NCBI RefSeq assembly: GCF_009857835.1
Contig: NZ_WWCL01000001.1
Location: 992,001 to 1,056,000, forward strand
Length of the DNA stretch: 64,000 nucleotides
From: Duganella fentianensis
GTDB taxonomy: Bacteria > Pseudomonadota > Gammaproteobacteria > Burkholderiales > Burkholderiaceae_D
Direction of reading: 5' to 3'
Part shown: positions 43,848-53,110 of the stretch, one piece after another
Layout of the letters: each line of letters starts with the position of its first letter
How positions within the stretch are numbered: position 1 is the stretch's first letter
Notes under the pieces: generated by a model
Told to the model about the DNA's origin: nothing
Seen by the model: only the letters and a program-made list of their open reading frames with translations
Databases searched by the model: none
Program-made: the position numbers and the translations under genes

Positions 43848-44603
43848 TTAAAAGCGGTTCCAGTTATTGTGACGATGTTCGGTGGCTTCCTTGAGCAGGT
43901 GGCCGGCGCGTAGCTCGTCTTTCGGGCTCAGACCATCACCCAGTTGCACCGTCATCGCCAGCTCCTGTATGGCGGGCGGGTATTCATGTTCGGCCGCCTG
44001 TTCCAGCAATGCGCGGGCACGGGCATGGTCGGCAAATACGCCACGGCCTTCCTGATACATGGACGACAGCAGGAACATGGCGTGCGGATTGCCCTGCTCA
44101 CTGGCCACACCGAGCCAGCGCGCGGCCTGACGGTCATCGCGCTGGACTCCTTCACCATTTTTGTAGAGTAGCCCCAGCATCAGTGCTGCCCGTGGGTGCT
44201 GCTGGCCGGCGGCATGGGCGTACCAGTGCGCTGCGGCAGCAGGTGCCGCAGGCACGGCATCCGCGCCGTTGTGCCAGCCTTTGCGCAGCATTTCGCCGAG
44301 CCGGAACGCGGCTTCCGTGTCGCCGGCCAGCGCAGCCTGCTCGAACAGCGAGGCGGCCTGCTGGCGCTGGCTGGCGCGATCCTGATACAGCAAAGCCAGT
44401 TCGCGCTGGGCGACGGGCAGGCGCTGCTCCGACCATGTCATGAGCTTGCGCTCGGCAGCGGCGTCGGCCTGCTGCGCCGCCCGCATGCTGACAGCTTCGA
44501 TCTGTGCCGAAGTGGGCTTCTCCTGCTGGATCTGGCAGGCTGGCAGCATGGCGGCAATCGCCATGGAACAAACGAGTGCGAAGGCGGTTTTGGTCAGGGA
44601 CAT
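43848..44603 (-). CDS. Sel1/TPR-repeat lipoprotein
   Basis: This 251-residue exported lipoprotein has lipobox LPAC with the modified Cys at residue 23. After a helical region come about four Sel1-like repeats of 36 residues, recognisable by AAFRLGEML, AALMLGLLYKNGEGVQRDDR, AMFLLSSMYQEGRGVFADHA and AIQELAMTVQLGDGLSPKDE. Sel1 repeats mediate protein contacts. It lies 20 bases downstream of the CpdB-like gene on the same strand and is probably co-transcribed. Function is unknown. Confidence 0.88.
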   Translation of the reverse strand: MSLTKTAFALVCSMAIAAMLPACQIQQEKPTSAQIEAVSMRAAQQADAAAERKLMTWSEQRLPVAQRELALLYQDRASQRQQAASLFEQAALAGDTEAAFRLGEMLRKGWHNGADAVPAAPAAAAHWYAHAAGQQHPRAALMLGLLYKNGEGVQRDDRQAARWLGVASEQGNPHAMFLLSSMYQEGRGVFADHARARALLEQAAEHEYPPAIQELAMTVQLGDGLSPKDELRAGHLLKEATEHRHNNWNRF

Positions 44604-44623
44604 GGTCGGACTCGGGGCAGGTT

Positions 44624-46723
44624 TTATTTACTCAGATCGACGCTGTATTTGGCATAGCCGCTGGCATCGAGCCCACCTTCTGCGGTGATGCTGCTGATGC
44701 CGCTGCTCCTGGCCAGCGCCAGATGGCCCGGTGCCGAACGCAGGATGACGGGACCGGCCGTGGCCACCTTGACGAAGCTCCAGCTGCGTGCGCTGCCGTT
44801 GCTGGCCAGCGTGACCTTGCCATTGCCGCCGCTACCCAGTGCCGTCAGGTAGTTGCTGACCACGGTCTGGTTGGCATCGGGCGACTTGATGATGGTCTTG
44901 CTGCCATCGATGCCCGGTACCGAACCGCCGCCGCCCGCACGGTAGTCATTGGTGGCGACGATGAAGTCATCGCCGTCGGCCACGGCCTTGCCCAGATAGC
45001 TCAGGTTGACGATACGGCTGCCGGCTGGCTTGGTGACGTCGATCTGATAGGTCAGGGCATTGTTCTCGGCGTAGAAAACGTCGTAGTTGTAGATGGTGCC
45101 GTAGCTCGGTACCAGATCCTGCTCGGTGCTCAGGGCCGGATTGATCTGGGCGAACTGCTTGGCCGCCGTTTCCAGCCATGCCTTGAGGTCGGAACCCTTG
45201 ATCTTCACGGCCTGCAGATTGTTATTGCTGTACAGGTAAAGGTCGCCCGGGTTGCGCACTTGCAGGCCGACCGGTGCGGCCGGGCTGGCGCCCGGCGCAA
45301 CGTCGGTGAAGTCGGAAGGACCGTTGCGGCCTGCCTTGAACGGCGCGCTGCACGAAATCACGGGGATATTCTTGTAGCTGGCGATGGTGGCATCGGTGCT
45401 GCTGGCGATGAATTTTTTGACGTAATCGAGCTGGGCCTGATTGACCAGCTGGATGGCGCTGACATCGCCCACCAGTGCGAAGTAGGCCGACATTTCGAAA
45501 TCGGTCGCCACACCCAGCGGCTGCTTGGCGTAGGCGATGGTGGCGGCATGTTCGCTGGCCACCAGCGGTGCGATGCTGGCATCGACCTTGGCATTGGTGA
45601 CGCCGTCCGTGTATTTGAAGCCGCGCGATTCCACTGTGGTCTTGGCAGGCTGCACTACCCATTTGCCGCCCTGATAGGCCAGCGTCATCTTGATGATGCC
45701 CAGACGGCGGCCCCAGCTCTGGGCCATCACGGTCGGTACGCCGTTGACGAAGCCGTTGATGGCATCGATCTTGGCGCTGGCCGGGAAGGCGGCGAACGAC
45801 GGGTCGAGTGCCGGTGCGCCGGTCTCTTTACCTTTCGGGAAAATCAGGTGCGAGTGGCCGATCAGCAGGGCATCGATGCCGGTGCTGGTCAGGTGGTAGC
45901 TACCGTTTTCCATTTTCGGGCTGTAGGTGCTCGGGTCGAGGCCACCGTGCGACAGCGCCACCACCAGATCGGCGCCTTTGCTGCGCAGCTCGGGCACATA
46001 CTGCTTGGCCGCTTCCTGCACGCCCGTTACGGCGACTTTACCGGCCAGATTCTTCTGATCCCAGTCGAGGATTTGCGGCGGTACGAAGCTCATGATGCCG
46101 ATATTGATTTTGACGTCGAGCTTGTTGCCATCAGGCGTGACGGCCGAGAAGGTACGTGCCAGTACGCTGTAAGGCTGGACGATAGGCTTGCCGCTGGCCA
46201 CGCCCGTGACATTGCTCAGCACCAGCGGGAAGCTCGGGCCGCCGCAATTGCCGGCCGGCTTGCTGACGCCGGGGATGCCGAAATCGGTATTGGTGATCTG
46301 GCTCAGCAGCTGCAGGCCATAGTTGAATTCGTGGTTGCCGAAGCCGCCACCATCGTATTTCATGGCGTTCATGGCTTTGTGCACGGCCATGGTTTCGCCG
46401 CAGGTGACAGGTTTGGTCACGGCCTGCAGGTCGCCCAGCAGGGTGCCCTGAATTACGTCGCCATCGTCGAGCAGCACATTGTTGGGGGTCTCGGCGCGGG
46501 CGGCCGCCACCAGCGTGGCCGTGCGCTCCATACCGAGGCTGGTGTCTTCGGCCAGCGAGTAGTAGTTGTAGCTCATCACGTTGGCGTGCAAATCGGTCGT
46601 TTCCAGCAGCGCCAGCGTTACCGTCGTACCTTCGGGAATCGACGGGCCGTTTTTGTAGTCCGCACCGCAGCCAACCAGACCAGCAGCTGCCATGGCAGCC
46701 AGTAACACCACATTGAATTTCAT
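44624..46723 (-). CDS. CpdB-like 5'-nucleotidase / 2',3'-cyclic phosphodiesterase lipoprotein
   Basis: This 699-residue protein has a lipoprotein signal (lipobox LVGC, Cys19), so it is anchored to the envelope rather than soluble like E. coli CpdB. The metallophosphatase domain shows LLETTDLHANV, DDGDVIQGT, GFGNHEFNYGL, ALSHGG and GHSHLIF, the full dimetal signature. A C-terminal 5'-nucleotidase domain follows (about 380-620). It would release phosphate from extracellular nucleotides. A Pho box 51-68 bases upstream and a -10-like TAGAGT predict phosphate-starvation control. The Sel1 lipoprotein gene follows. Confidence 0.9.
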   Translation of the reverse strand: MKFNVVLLAAMAAAGLVGCGADYKNGPSIPEGTTVTLALLETTDLHANVMSYNYYSLAEDTSLGMERTATLVAAARAETPNNVLLDDGDVIQGTLLGDLQAVTKPVTCGETMAVHKAMNAMKYDGGGFGNHEFNYGLQLLSQITNTDFGIPGVSKPAGNCGGPSFPLVLSNVTGVASGKPIVQPYSVLARTFSAVTPDGNKLDVKINIGIMSFVPPQILDWDQKNLAGKVAVTGVQEAAKQYVPELRSKGADLVVALSHGGLDPSTYSPKMENGSYHLTSTGIDALLIGHSHLIFPKGKETGAPALDPSFAAFPASAKIDAINGFVNGVPTVMAQSWGRRLGIIKMTLAYQGGKWVVQPAKTTVESRGFKYTDGVTNAKVDASIAPLVASEHAATIAYAKQPLGVATDFEMSAYFALVGDVSAIQLVNQAQLDYVKKFIASSTDATIASYKNIPVISCSAPFKAGRNGPSDFTDVAPGASPAAPVGLQVRNPGDLYLYSNNNLQAVKIKGSDLKAWLETAAKQFAQINPALSTEQDLVPSYGTIYNYDVFYAENNALTYQIDVTKPAGSRIVNLSYLGKAVADGDDFIVATNDYRAGGGGSVPGIDGSKTIIKSPDANQTVVSNYLTALGSGGNGKVTLASNGSARSWSFVKVATAGPVILRSAPGHLALARSSGISSITAEGGLDASGYAKYSVDLSK

Positions 46724-46773
46724 CGTTACCTCAAATTGGGGGAAATTTAAGGTAGCGACTCTAGCGCTGTGCT

Positions 46774-46791
46774 ATGACAGCATCGTGACAG
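46774..46791 (-). promoter_or_regulatory. PhoB box upstream of the CpdB-like gene
   Basis: On the minus strand, CTGTCAC-GATG-CTGTCAT is two 7-base PhoB half-sites separated by four bases, 13 of 14 positions matching CTGTCAT twice. TAGAGT, a 4/6 -10 match, follows ten bases later, the spacing seen when PhoB replaces the -35. It ends 51 bases from the start codon. Confidence 0.72.
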
Positions 46792-46822
46792 AAGATAAAG
46801 GTTTGCTACTAATGGGCCAGCG

Positions 46823-47293
46823 CTATTCGATCACGGCGGTATTGAAGCCCGGCGGCAGGGCGGCCGGTATCCATGCCCGCCCCACATAGTGACGCTGATG
46901 GCTGCTGGCCACCATCATCATGTCCGACGGCGACAGGGCCAGCTGGCGCTGCGGCGCGCCGACGCGCGAGCTGTCCGGCGTGCCATGGTTGCTGAGCATG
47001 GTGAACTGCTGGCCCATCAGGCTTTGCAGGTCGGGCAGGGTGGGGCCGTTCCAGCTGACGGCAAATACCACGCCCTGCAGGTTGGCATATTCGCGTACCA
47101 CGGTGCCGCTGGCCAGCCGGTTCTGGCTGACCGTGTAGACCGCTATGCTGTCGGCGCTGCGCGGCATGATGCTGCGGGCCGCCATCTGGATGCCATTCTG
47201 GTCGAACGACGAGGGCGAGCTGCCCAGTGCTGCATAGGCCAGCGCGCCTTGCAGGACGGAGAGAAAAAGCATGAGTAACAGTGCGCGGCGCAT
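46823..47293 (-). CDS. DUF2844-family exported protein
   Basis: This 156-residue protein has a Sec signal peptide (RRALLLMLFLSVLQGALAYA). The mature part contains YTVSQNRLASGTVVREYANL and GVVFAVSWNGPTLPDLQSLM, the pattern of the DUF2844 family of small periplasmic proteins in betaproteobacteria. No function is known for the family. It has its own promoter region (83 bases to the PhzF-like gene on the same strand) and ends 31 bases before the Pho box of the next gene. Confidence 0.78.
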   Translation of the reverse strand: MRRALLLMLFLSVLQGALAYAALGSSPSSFDQNGIQMAARSIMPRSADSIAVYTVSQNRLASGTVVREYANLQGVVFAVSWNGPTLPDLQSLMGQQFTMLSNHGTPDSSRVGAPQRQLALSPSDMMMVASSHQRHYVGRAWIPAALPPGFNTAVIE

Positions 47294-47376
47294 GATGTGC
47301 TCCTGTGCCTAAGATGGAGCCAGTGTAGGGCGTGGCGCTGTTTTCTGCCGTTAGCGAGATGTAAGCAATCGTTACT

Positions 47377-48174
47377 TCAGGCTGCTTGCACAGCTTCCGC
47401 GCGCCCACCGACCAGTATGGCATCGCCGTCGAGCTCTGTGCGAATCAGGCAGGGCTGGCCCAGAGCGGCGCCCTGATACAGGGCCAGCGGCTGGCCCAGA
47501 TGCCAGCTCAGGGCGCCAGCCGCGACGCCGGTGGCCTGATCTTCCATGGCCGGATCGGGATGATTGAAGTTGCGGCCTTCCAGCGCACCGTCGGCGCGCC
47601 GGCACCAGACATAGCAGCCATTCACCGCGTGGGCCTTGCCCCATGCGCTGATGGCCGCCAGATCGGGGCGAAGCGCTTGCAGCGTCCTGCTGTCGGCCAC
47701 CTGCAGCAGCAGTTTGGGGCTGCCGACGGAAGCAAGCACGGGTGGCGAGGCCAGCGCGATGGCGGGCATGGCGAGCAGGCGCGCCGCCAAGTCGGGCGGC
47801 ATGTCCGGCTGGATGACCGGCTGCGGCGCTAGCCGTACGTAGACCTGATCGTCGCGCAGGATCAGTGTCAGGGGCTGGGCCTGCATGGCTGTGCGGACCT
47901 GCAGTTCCGGCTGGCCGGCCGAGAGCAGCAGCCTAGCCGCCGCCAGCGTGGCGTGCAGGCAGAGCGGGCTGCGCGCATGGGGATAGTAGTAGTCCAGCGT
48001 GATGGCGCCATCGGCGCTGCGGTCGATGAAGACGCAGGCAGGCTGGTTGCTGTCCCGGGCGAATTGCTGGCGCTGGCCGGCATCGCACTGGTCGTCCTGT
48101 ACGACCAGTGCGGGATTGCCGGTTGCGGCCTGTATGCCGAAGCACAATAGTTGCTGTACGCTGGTTTTCAGCAT
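47377..48174 (-). CDS. PhzF-family isomerase-like protein
   Basis: This 265-residue protein has the two-lobed diaminopimelate-epimerase-like fold of the PhzF family. Recognisable elements are ATGNPALVV near the N-terminus, SPLCLHATLAAARLLL, and the C-lobe motif GRNFNHPDPAMEDQATGVAAGALS. Most family members act as isomerases on small acids, but function outside phenazine clusters is generally unknown, and no phenazine genes are present. The start at 48174 is chosen for family length; a frame extension upstream runs into the divergent hydrolase gene region. Confidence 0.8.
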   Translation of the reverse strand: MLKTSVQQLLCFGIQAATGNPALVVQDDQCDAGQRQQFARDSNQPACVFIDRSADGAITLDYYYPHARSPLCLHATLAAARLLLSAGQPELQVRTAMQAQPLTLILRDDQVYVRLAPQPVIQPDMPPDLAARLLAMPAIALASPPVLASVGSPKLLLQVADSRTLQALRPDLAAISAWGKAHAVNGCYVWCRRADGALEGRNFNHPDPAMEDQATGVAAGALSWHLGQPLALYQGAALGQPCLIRTELDGDAILVGGRAEAVQAA

Positions 48175-48271
48175 TCTGATCCTCTGATTGGGCACTTCAT
48201 CGCATGTTTGCCACGGCGCCTGCGCGCGAATGCAAGAATGCGGGCCGATGACATATTGGAGGAATATCATA

Positions 48272-49066
48272 ATGCGTAACATCCTGTTTGTGCTGAGCGT
48301 ACTGGCTGCAGCACCTGCCATGGCGGCGCTGGCGGCCACCACGCTGATCGATGGCCGTCAGGTGGAATATATGACGATCAAACATCCCACTGCACCCTAT
48401 ACGGTGGTGTTTGAAAACGGTTCGCGCGTCACGCTCGACAAATGGGACAAGGTGATCGAAGGCGTGGCGCCACAGGCCTCCGTGTTTGCCTACAACCGTC
48501 CCGGCTACGGCAAGAGCGAGAGTACGGCGGCAGCACGCGATGGCCTGAATATCATCGAGGAACTGCGCCACAACCTGCAGCATGAAGGTCTGAAGCCGCC
48601 GTATATTCTGGTGGGGCATTCGCTGGGCGGGCTGTATGTGCAGCTATTTGCCAAGCGTTATCCGCAGGAAGTGGCGGGCATCGTGCTGGTCGATGCTCTT
48701 TATCCCGGTGTGATCAAGAAGCCGGAAGATTTTCCTGCCTTGACGCGTCTGGGGGCCATGCTGTTCTTCTCGAATAGCGTGCGGCGCGAAATCAGCGCCA
48801 TCGACCAGACCGGCCAGCAGGTGCTGGCGCAGGGGAATATCGATCAGCTGCCCATGATACGGCTGGTCAATCAGCCCAAGGGGGCCACGGCGATACCGAT
48901 CGATCTGGGTGTCGTCAACAGTGATCCGCAGACCATAGCCGCAGTGCGCGGCATGTATCCGCAGGCGAAAACCGTGGTGGTGGATTCGGATCATCAGATG
49001 CAGACGGCATCGCCCGAGGTAGTGATACAGGCTATCAAAGATCTGATGCTGGCACAGCGCAAATAG
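48272..49066 (+). CDS. Exported alpha/beta hydrolase
   Basis: This 264-residue protein has a signal peptide (RNILFVLSVLAAAPAMAAL then AA). The alpha/beta-hydrolase core shows FENGSRVTLDKWDKVI and VFAYNRPGYGKSES (oxyanion region), nucleophile Ser in GHSLGGLYVQ, acidic residue in GIVLVDALYPG, and His in VVDSDHQMQ. The start at 48272 has GGAGG nine bases upstream. The substrate is unknown. It is a single-gene unit divergent from the PhzF-like gene. Confidence 0.88.
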   Translation: MRNILFVLSVLAAAPAMAALAATTLIDGRQVEYMTIKHPTAPYTVVFENGSRVTLDKWDKVIEGVAPQASVFAYNRPGYGKSESTAAARDGLNIIEELRHNLQHEGLKPPYILVGHSLGGLYVQLFAKRYPQEVAGIVLVDALYPGVIKKPEDFPALTRLGAMLFFSNSVRREISAIDQTGQQVLAQGNIDQLPMIRLVNQPKGATAIPIDLGVVNSDPQTIAAVRGMYPQAKTVVVDSDHQMQTASPEVVIQAIKDLMLAQRK

Positions 49067-49111
49067 CCGGGGGCAGTTCTAGCCTTGAGTATGGCGGTGG
49101 AAGGTGTAGAA

Positions 49112-49131
49112 TACTGTATATAAACACAGTA
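49112..49131 (+). promoter_or_regulatory. LexA (SOS) box upstream of dnaE2
   Basis: TACTGTATATAAACACAGTA has the CTGT-N8-ACAG core of LexA operators and matches the imuA site at both ends. It ends 10 bases before the dnaE2 start codon. Confidence 0.92.
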
Positions 49132-49141
49132 TTTATTAAAA

Positions 49142-52100
49142 ATGTCCAGCCTGCCACCAGCGTCGGCCCAGAGCTTGCCCGCCTATGCGGAGCTATTCTG
49201 CCTGACCAATTTCTCCTTTCTGCAAGGCGCTTCCGACGCCGAGGAGCTGGTGGCGCGCGCCGTGCAGCTTGATTATGCCGGGCTGGCGATTACCGATGAA
49301 TGCTCGCTGGCGGGCGTAGTGCGCGCTCACGCACAGGCCAGGCAGCATGGTTTGCCGCTGGTCATAGGCAGTCATTTCCACTTGCGCGAGCCGGATGGGC
49401 GGGTGGCGCTATCGCTGATCGCGCTGGCGCAGAACCGCAATGGCTACGGCAATCTGTGCGAGCTGATTACCATAGCGCGCAACCGCGTGGCCAAAGGTAG
49501 TTATCTGCTCACGCCGGCCGATCTGGCTGCACCGCCGGCGCAATATGCCCATCTGCAGGGGCTGCCCGATTGCCTGCTGATTTTGCTGCCGCAGTATCCC
49601 GTGTTCCAGCCGGAAGATGTGGATACCTTGCACGCGCAGGCGGCATGGATGGAGCGCACCTTTCCGGGCCGTGCGTGGATGGGGCTCAATCTGCTGCAGC
49701 GTGCGCTCGACGATGCGCACCGCGAGAGTATCGCCGAGGTGGCGCTCCAGCATGGCATGGATGTGGTGGCGCTGGGGCATGTGTGCATGCATGTACGTTC
49801 GCGCAAGCCGCTGCTCGATACGCTGTGCGCCGTGCGCATGGGGAAAGCCGTGGCCGAATGCGGCTACGCGCTGGCGCAGAATGCCGAGCAGCATATGCGG
49901 CCCCGCTTGCGGCTGGCCAATCTGTATCCCTTGCCCGCTTTGCAGGAAACCTTGCGCATCCTGTCGCTGTGCACATTTAGTCTGGATGAACTGCGCTACG
50001 AGTATCCGCATGAAGTGGTGCCGCACGGGCATACCTCGGCCAGCTATCTGCGGCAGGAAGTGGAGCGCGGTGCGCGCGGGCGCTACCCGCAGGGTGTGCC
50101 GGCCAAGGTGCTCGAGCAGATCGAGATAGAACTCGAGCTAATCGCTGATCTGAAGTACGAGCCGTATTTTCTCACTGTGTACGATATCGTGCGCTTTGCC
50201 CGTGCTCAGAACATTCTGTGTCAGGGGCGCGGTTCGGCGGCCAATTCGGCCGTGTGCTATTGCCTGGGCGTGACGGAAGTCGATCCCGATCGGGGCAATC
50301 TGCTGGTCGGGCGTTTCATGTCACGCGAACGTAATGAGCCGCCCGATATCGACGTGGATTTCGAGCACCAGCGGCGCGAAGAAGTAATCCAGTACATCTA
50401 CGATAAATACGGCCGCGAGCGCGCTGCGCTGGCTGCTGTGGTGATCAGCTATCGACCGCGCAGTGCGCTGCGCGACAGCGGCAAGGCGCTTGGTGTCGAT
50501 CTGGCCATCGTCGAACAAGTGGCCAAGGCACATCACTGGTTCGATGGCAAGGCTGATCTGCTGGGGCGGCTGGCCGAAGTAGGGCTGGCGCCTGATTCCA
50601 TGCTGGCGCAGCAATGGGCCACGCTGGCCACTACCTTGCTGGGTTTTCCCCGTCACCTGTCGCAGCATCCGGGTGGTTTCGTCATCGCGCAGGGCAAGCT
50701 GTCGCGCCTCGTGCCTATCGAAAAAGCCACGATGGAAGGGCGCAGCGTGATCCAGTGGGACAAGGATGATCTGGAAGAGCTGGGGCTGATGAAGGTCGAT
50801 GTGCTGGCCTTGGGCATGCTGACGGCTTTGCGCCGTGCGCTTGATCTGGTCAGCCAGCAGCGCGGCCAGCGTTTCCGCATGCAGGATATTCCGGCCGAGG
50901 ATAGCGCCACCTACGACATGATGTGTCTGGCCGATACGGTGGGCGTGTTCCAGATCGAATCGCGTGCGCAGATGAGCATGCTGCCGCGCTTGCGGCCACG
51001 GGTGTTCTACGATCTGGTGATCGAAGTGGCGCTGGTGCGGCCGGGGCCGATACAGGGCGGTATGGTGCATCCGTATCTGCAGCGGCGCACAGGGAAGGCG
51101 CCGAAAGATTCTCCACCCGGTCTCGATGAAGCATTGAAGCGCACATTGGGTGTGCCGATTTTTCAGGAGCAGGTGATGCAGATCGCCATCATAGGCGCCG
51201 GCTTCTCTCAGGGCGAGGCGGACCAGCTACGCCGCGCCATGGCCGCGTGGAAACGCAAGGGGGGCGTGGATCGCTATCAGCAGCGCATCATGGATGGCAT
51301 GCGCGAGCGTGGCTACGATGAATCATTCGCAGCGGCTATCTGCAGCCAGATACAGGGCTTTGGCGAATACGGCTTTCCCGAATCGCACGCGGCCAGCTTT
51401 GCCTTGCTGACCTATGCCAGCTCATGGCTCAAGTGCCACGAACCGGCCGCTTTCCTGTGTGCGCTGCTGAATAGCCAGCCCATGGGCTTTTACAGTCCGT
51501 CGCAGCTGGTGCAGGATGCACGCCGTCACGGCGTGGTAGTGCGCCCTGTGGATGTGGCCTATAGCGACTGGGAGTGCGCGCTGGAAGAGCCCGATGGCAA
51601 ACGCCAGCAGCCTGCCGTGCGACTGGGTTTGCTGATGCTGAGAGGCATGCACGAAGCGCCGGCACGGCGCATCGTGCAGTCGCGTGCAGCGGCGCGGGCG
51701 CGCATGGCGGAGCAGGGAGCCGGATATGGGCAGGCCGGAGCATCGGGTGGCGTGGGCTACTGGCCCAGCGTGGCCGAACTGGCGCGGCAGGCGGATCTGG
51801 ACCGGCATGATCTGCAGGTGCTGGCAGCGGGCAATGCGCTGGCAGGGTTGGCCGGAAACCGGCGGCAAGCCTTATGGCAGGCCGTGGGTGCCGTGCCGGA
51901 CAAGGATATTCTGCGCCCCACGGTGCCGGACGAAGCGCTGCCGCAACTGGCTGCGCCATCGGAAGGCGAGAACATTGTCGGCGATTATCGTTCGCACGGC
52001 CTGACGCTGGGGCGTCACCCGCTGGCGCTGCTGCGCGAACGGCTGCTGGCACAGCGCTTCCTGCCGGCCAGTACACTGAACCAGTACACCAACGGTATGC

Positions 52101-52378
52101 TGGCGCGCGCCTGCGGCATGGTGACGGTGCGCCAGCGGCCCGGCACGGCCAAGGGCGTGCTGTTCGTGACGCTGGAAGACGAGACGGGCAATATCAATGT
52201 CATCGTCTGGCCCGCGCTGCTCGAACAGCAGCGCCGCGAAGCGCTCGGCGCGGCCTTGCTCGGCGTCTACGGCGTATGGCAGCGTGAAGGCATGGTCTGC
52301 CATTTGGTGGCCAAACGGCTGGTCGATATGTCCCACCTGATGGGGCGCTTGCAGTCAGTCAGCCGCGATTTTCACTGA
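49142..52378 (+). CDS. dnaE2: Error-prone DNA polymerase DnaE2 (ImuC)
   Basis: This C-family polymerase carries out translesion synthesis with ImuA and ImuB. The 1078-residue protein has an N-terminal PHP domain (YAELFCLTNFSFLQGASDAE, LAITDECSLAGVVR), the polymerase palm with catalytic aspartates in PDIDVDF (about 401-407), the GRGSAANS and ESHAASFALLTYASSW segments, a helix-hairpin-helix and a C-terminal OB domain (KGVLFVTLEDETGNINVIVW). The tau-binding tail of replicative DnaE1 is absent, as usual. A LexA box lies 10 bases upstream of the start. It is unlinked from imuAB by 15.5 kb of unrelated genes. Confidence 0.95.
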   Translation: MSSLPPASAQSLPAYAELFCLTNFSFLQGASDAEELVARAVQLDYAGLAITDECSLAGVVRAHAQARQHGLPLVIGSHFHLREPDGRVALSLIALAQNRNGYGNLCELITIARNRVAKGSYLLTPADLAAPPAQYAHLQGLPDCLLILLPQYPVFQPEDVDTLHAQAAWMERTFPGRAWMGLNLLQRALDDAHRESIAEVALQHGMDVVALGHVCMHVRSRKPLLDTLCAVRMGKAVAECGYALAQNAEQHMRPRLRLANLYPLPALQETLRILSLCTFSLDELRYEYPHEVVPHGHTSASYLRQEVERGARGRYPQGVPAKVLEQIEIELELIADLKYEPYFLTVYDIVRFARAQNILCQGRGSAANSAVCYCLGVTEVDPDRGNLLVGRFMSRERNEPPDIDVDFEHQRREEVIQYIYDKYGRERAALAAVVISYRPRSALRDSGKALGVDLAIVEQVAKAHHWFDGKADLLGRLAEVGLAPDSMLAQQWATLATTLLGFPRHLSQHPGGFVIAQGKLSRLVPIEKATMEGRSVIQWDKDDLEELGLMKVDVLALGMLTALRRALDLVSQQRGQRFRMQDIPAEDSATYDMMCLADTVGVFQIESRAQMSMLPRLRPRVFYDLVIEVALVRPGPIQGGMVHPYLQRRTGKAPKDSPPGLDEALKRTLGVPIFQEQVMQIAIIGAGFSQGEADQLRRAMAAWKRKGGVDRYQQRIMDGMRERGYDESFAAAICSQIQGFGEYGFPESHAASFALLTYASSWLKCHEPAAFLCALLNSQPMGFYSPSQLVQDARRHGVVVRPVDVAYSDWECALEEPDGKRQQPAVRLGLLMLRGMHEAPARRIVQSRAAARARMAEQGAGYGQAGASGGVGYWPSVAELARQADLDRHDLQVLAAGNALAGLAGNRRQALWQAVGAVPDKDILRPTVPDEALPQLAAPSEGENIVGDYRSHGLTLGRHPLALLRERLLAQRFLPASTLNQYTNGMLARACGMVTVRQRPGTAKGVLFVTLEDETGNINVIVWPALLEQQRREALGAALLGVYGVWQREGMVCHLVAKRLVDMSHLMGRLQSVSRDFH

Positions 52379-52433
52379 GCTGGATGGTGGTTGCAGCCGA
52401 GTGCCGCACAGCAGCGCTGCAAGCGGGGGGGCT

Positions 52434-52766
52434 TTAGCGGATCAATACCTGCACCTGTTTTCCGGTTCTCGCCAGCATGTCGATCAACGCATCAATGGTG
52501 AATTTGACGCTCTTCTTGTTTTTCAGATCAGAGACGCGAGGAGGGGGAATTCCGAGTATGGCTGCTGCATCAACCTGCTGTAGGTTTTTTTCTTGCATCC
52601 ACTCTGCCAACTCGGTCATTAAAAAGTGCTTGATTGATAATTTTGCGGAAATGATAGCGTCAGTTTCGGCAAGTAGTTTGCTGGCTTCTGTGGCCTCAAA
52701 TCCGAGATCGGCGAAAACATTCCCATCAACGGGAGTGACGTGGGTGATAACTGGCTCAGAATTCAT
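52434..52766 (-). CDS. XRE-family antitoxin (HigA-like)
   Basis: This 110-residue protein has a C-terminal helix-turn-helix (LQQVDAAAILGIPPPRVSDL, then KNKKSVKFTIDALIDMLART) of the XRE type found in COG5606-like antitoxins. The N-terminal half (about 1-45) is toxin-binding in type. Its ATG overlaps the toxin stop (ATGA), with AAGGAG upstream inside the toxin gene. The module is AT-richer than its surroundings. It is predicted to neutralise the partner toxin and repress the operon. Confidence 0.87.
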   Translation of the reverse strand: MNSEPVITHVTPVDGNVFADLGFEATEASKLLAETDAIISAKLSIKHFLMTELAEWMQEKNLQQVDAAAILGIPPPRVSDLKNKKSVKFTIDALIDMLARTGKQVQVLIR

Positions 52767-53110
52767 AACGTACTCCTTACCCTGATGACAGCTTTGTAAC
52801 GCTGTCTGGTAATTTCCATGTCGTGCGCGCTGGTCTTTTGCGTTTTCTTCTTGAAAGAATGCAATACATAGACCGCTTCAGCAAATTTAGCCACAAACAT
52901 GACTCTGAAAGCACCATCAGGCAGCCTGATACGAATTTCCCTTACTCCGGCGCCAAGATTTTCGAACGGCTTCCAGCTATCGGGCTCGTATCCGCGTTGA
53001 ATCTTGCGTAACTGTACTCCTGCGTACCATCTCGCCTCAGCGGGGAACAAGGTGTCATCGGTTAAATCCTTGAGAGAAGTGCCTATCCAAACTATAGGTT
53101 TGTCATGCAT
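52763..53110 (-). CDS. RelE/HigB-like toxin (phage-derived Gp49-like)
   Basis: This 115-residue protein has the Gp49/HigB signature: FPAEARWYAGVQLRKIQRG, GAGVREIRIRLPDGAFRVMF, AEAVYVLHSFKKKTQKT and a C-terminal DMEITRQRYKAVI helix. Toxins of this group are ribosome-dependent mRNA nucleases. The start at 53110 has GAGG five bases upstream; a GTG two codons earlier lies in that site. The toxin gene comes first, the reverse of the YefM/ParE-type module at 24.6 kb but normal for HigBA-type modules. Confidence 0.87.
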   Translation of the reverse strand: MHDKPIVWIGTSLKDLTDDTLFPAEARWYAGVQLRKIQRGYEPDSWKPFENLGAGVREIRIRLPDGAFRVMFVAKFAEAVYVLHSFKKKTQKTSAHDMEITRQRYKAVIRVRSTL

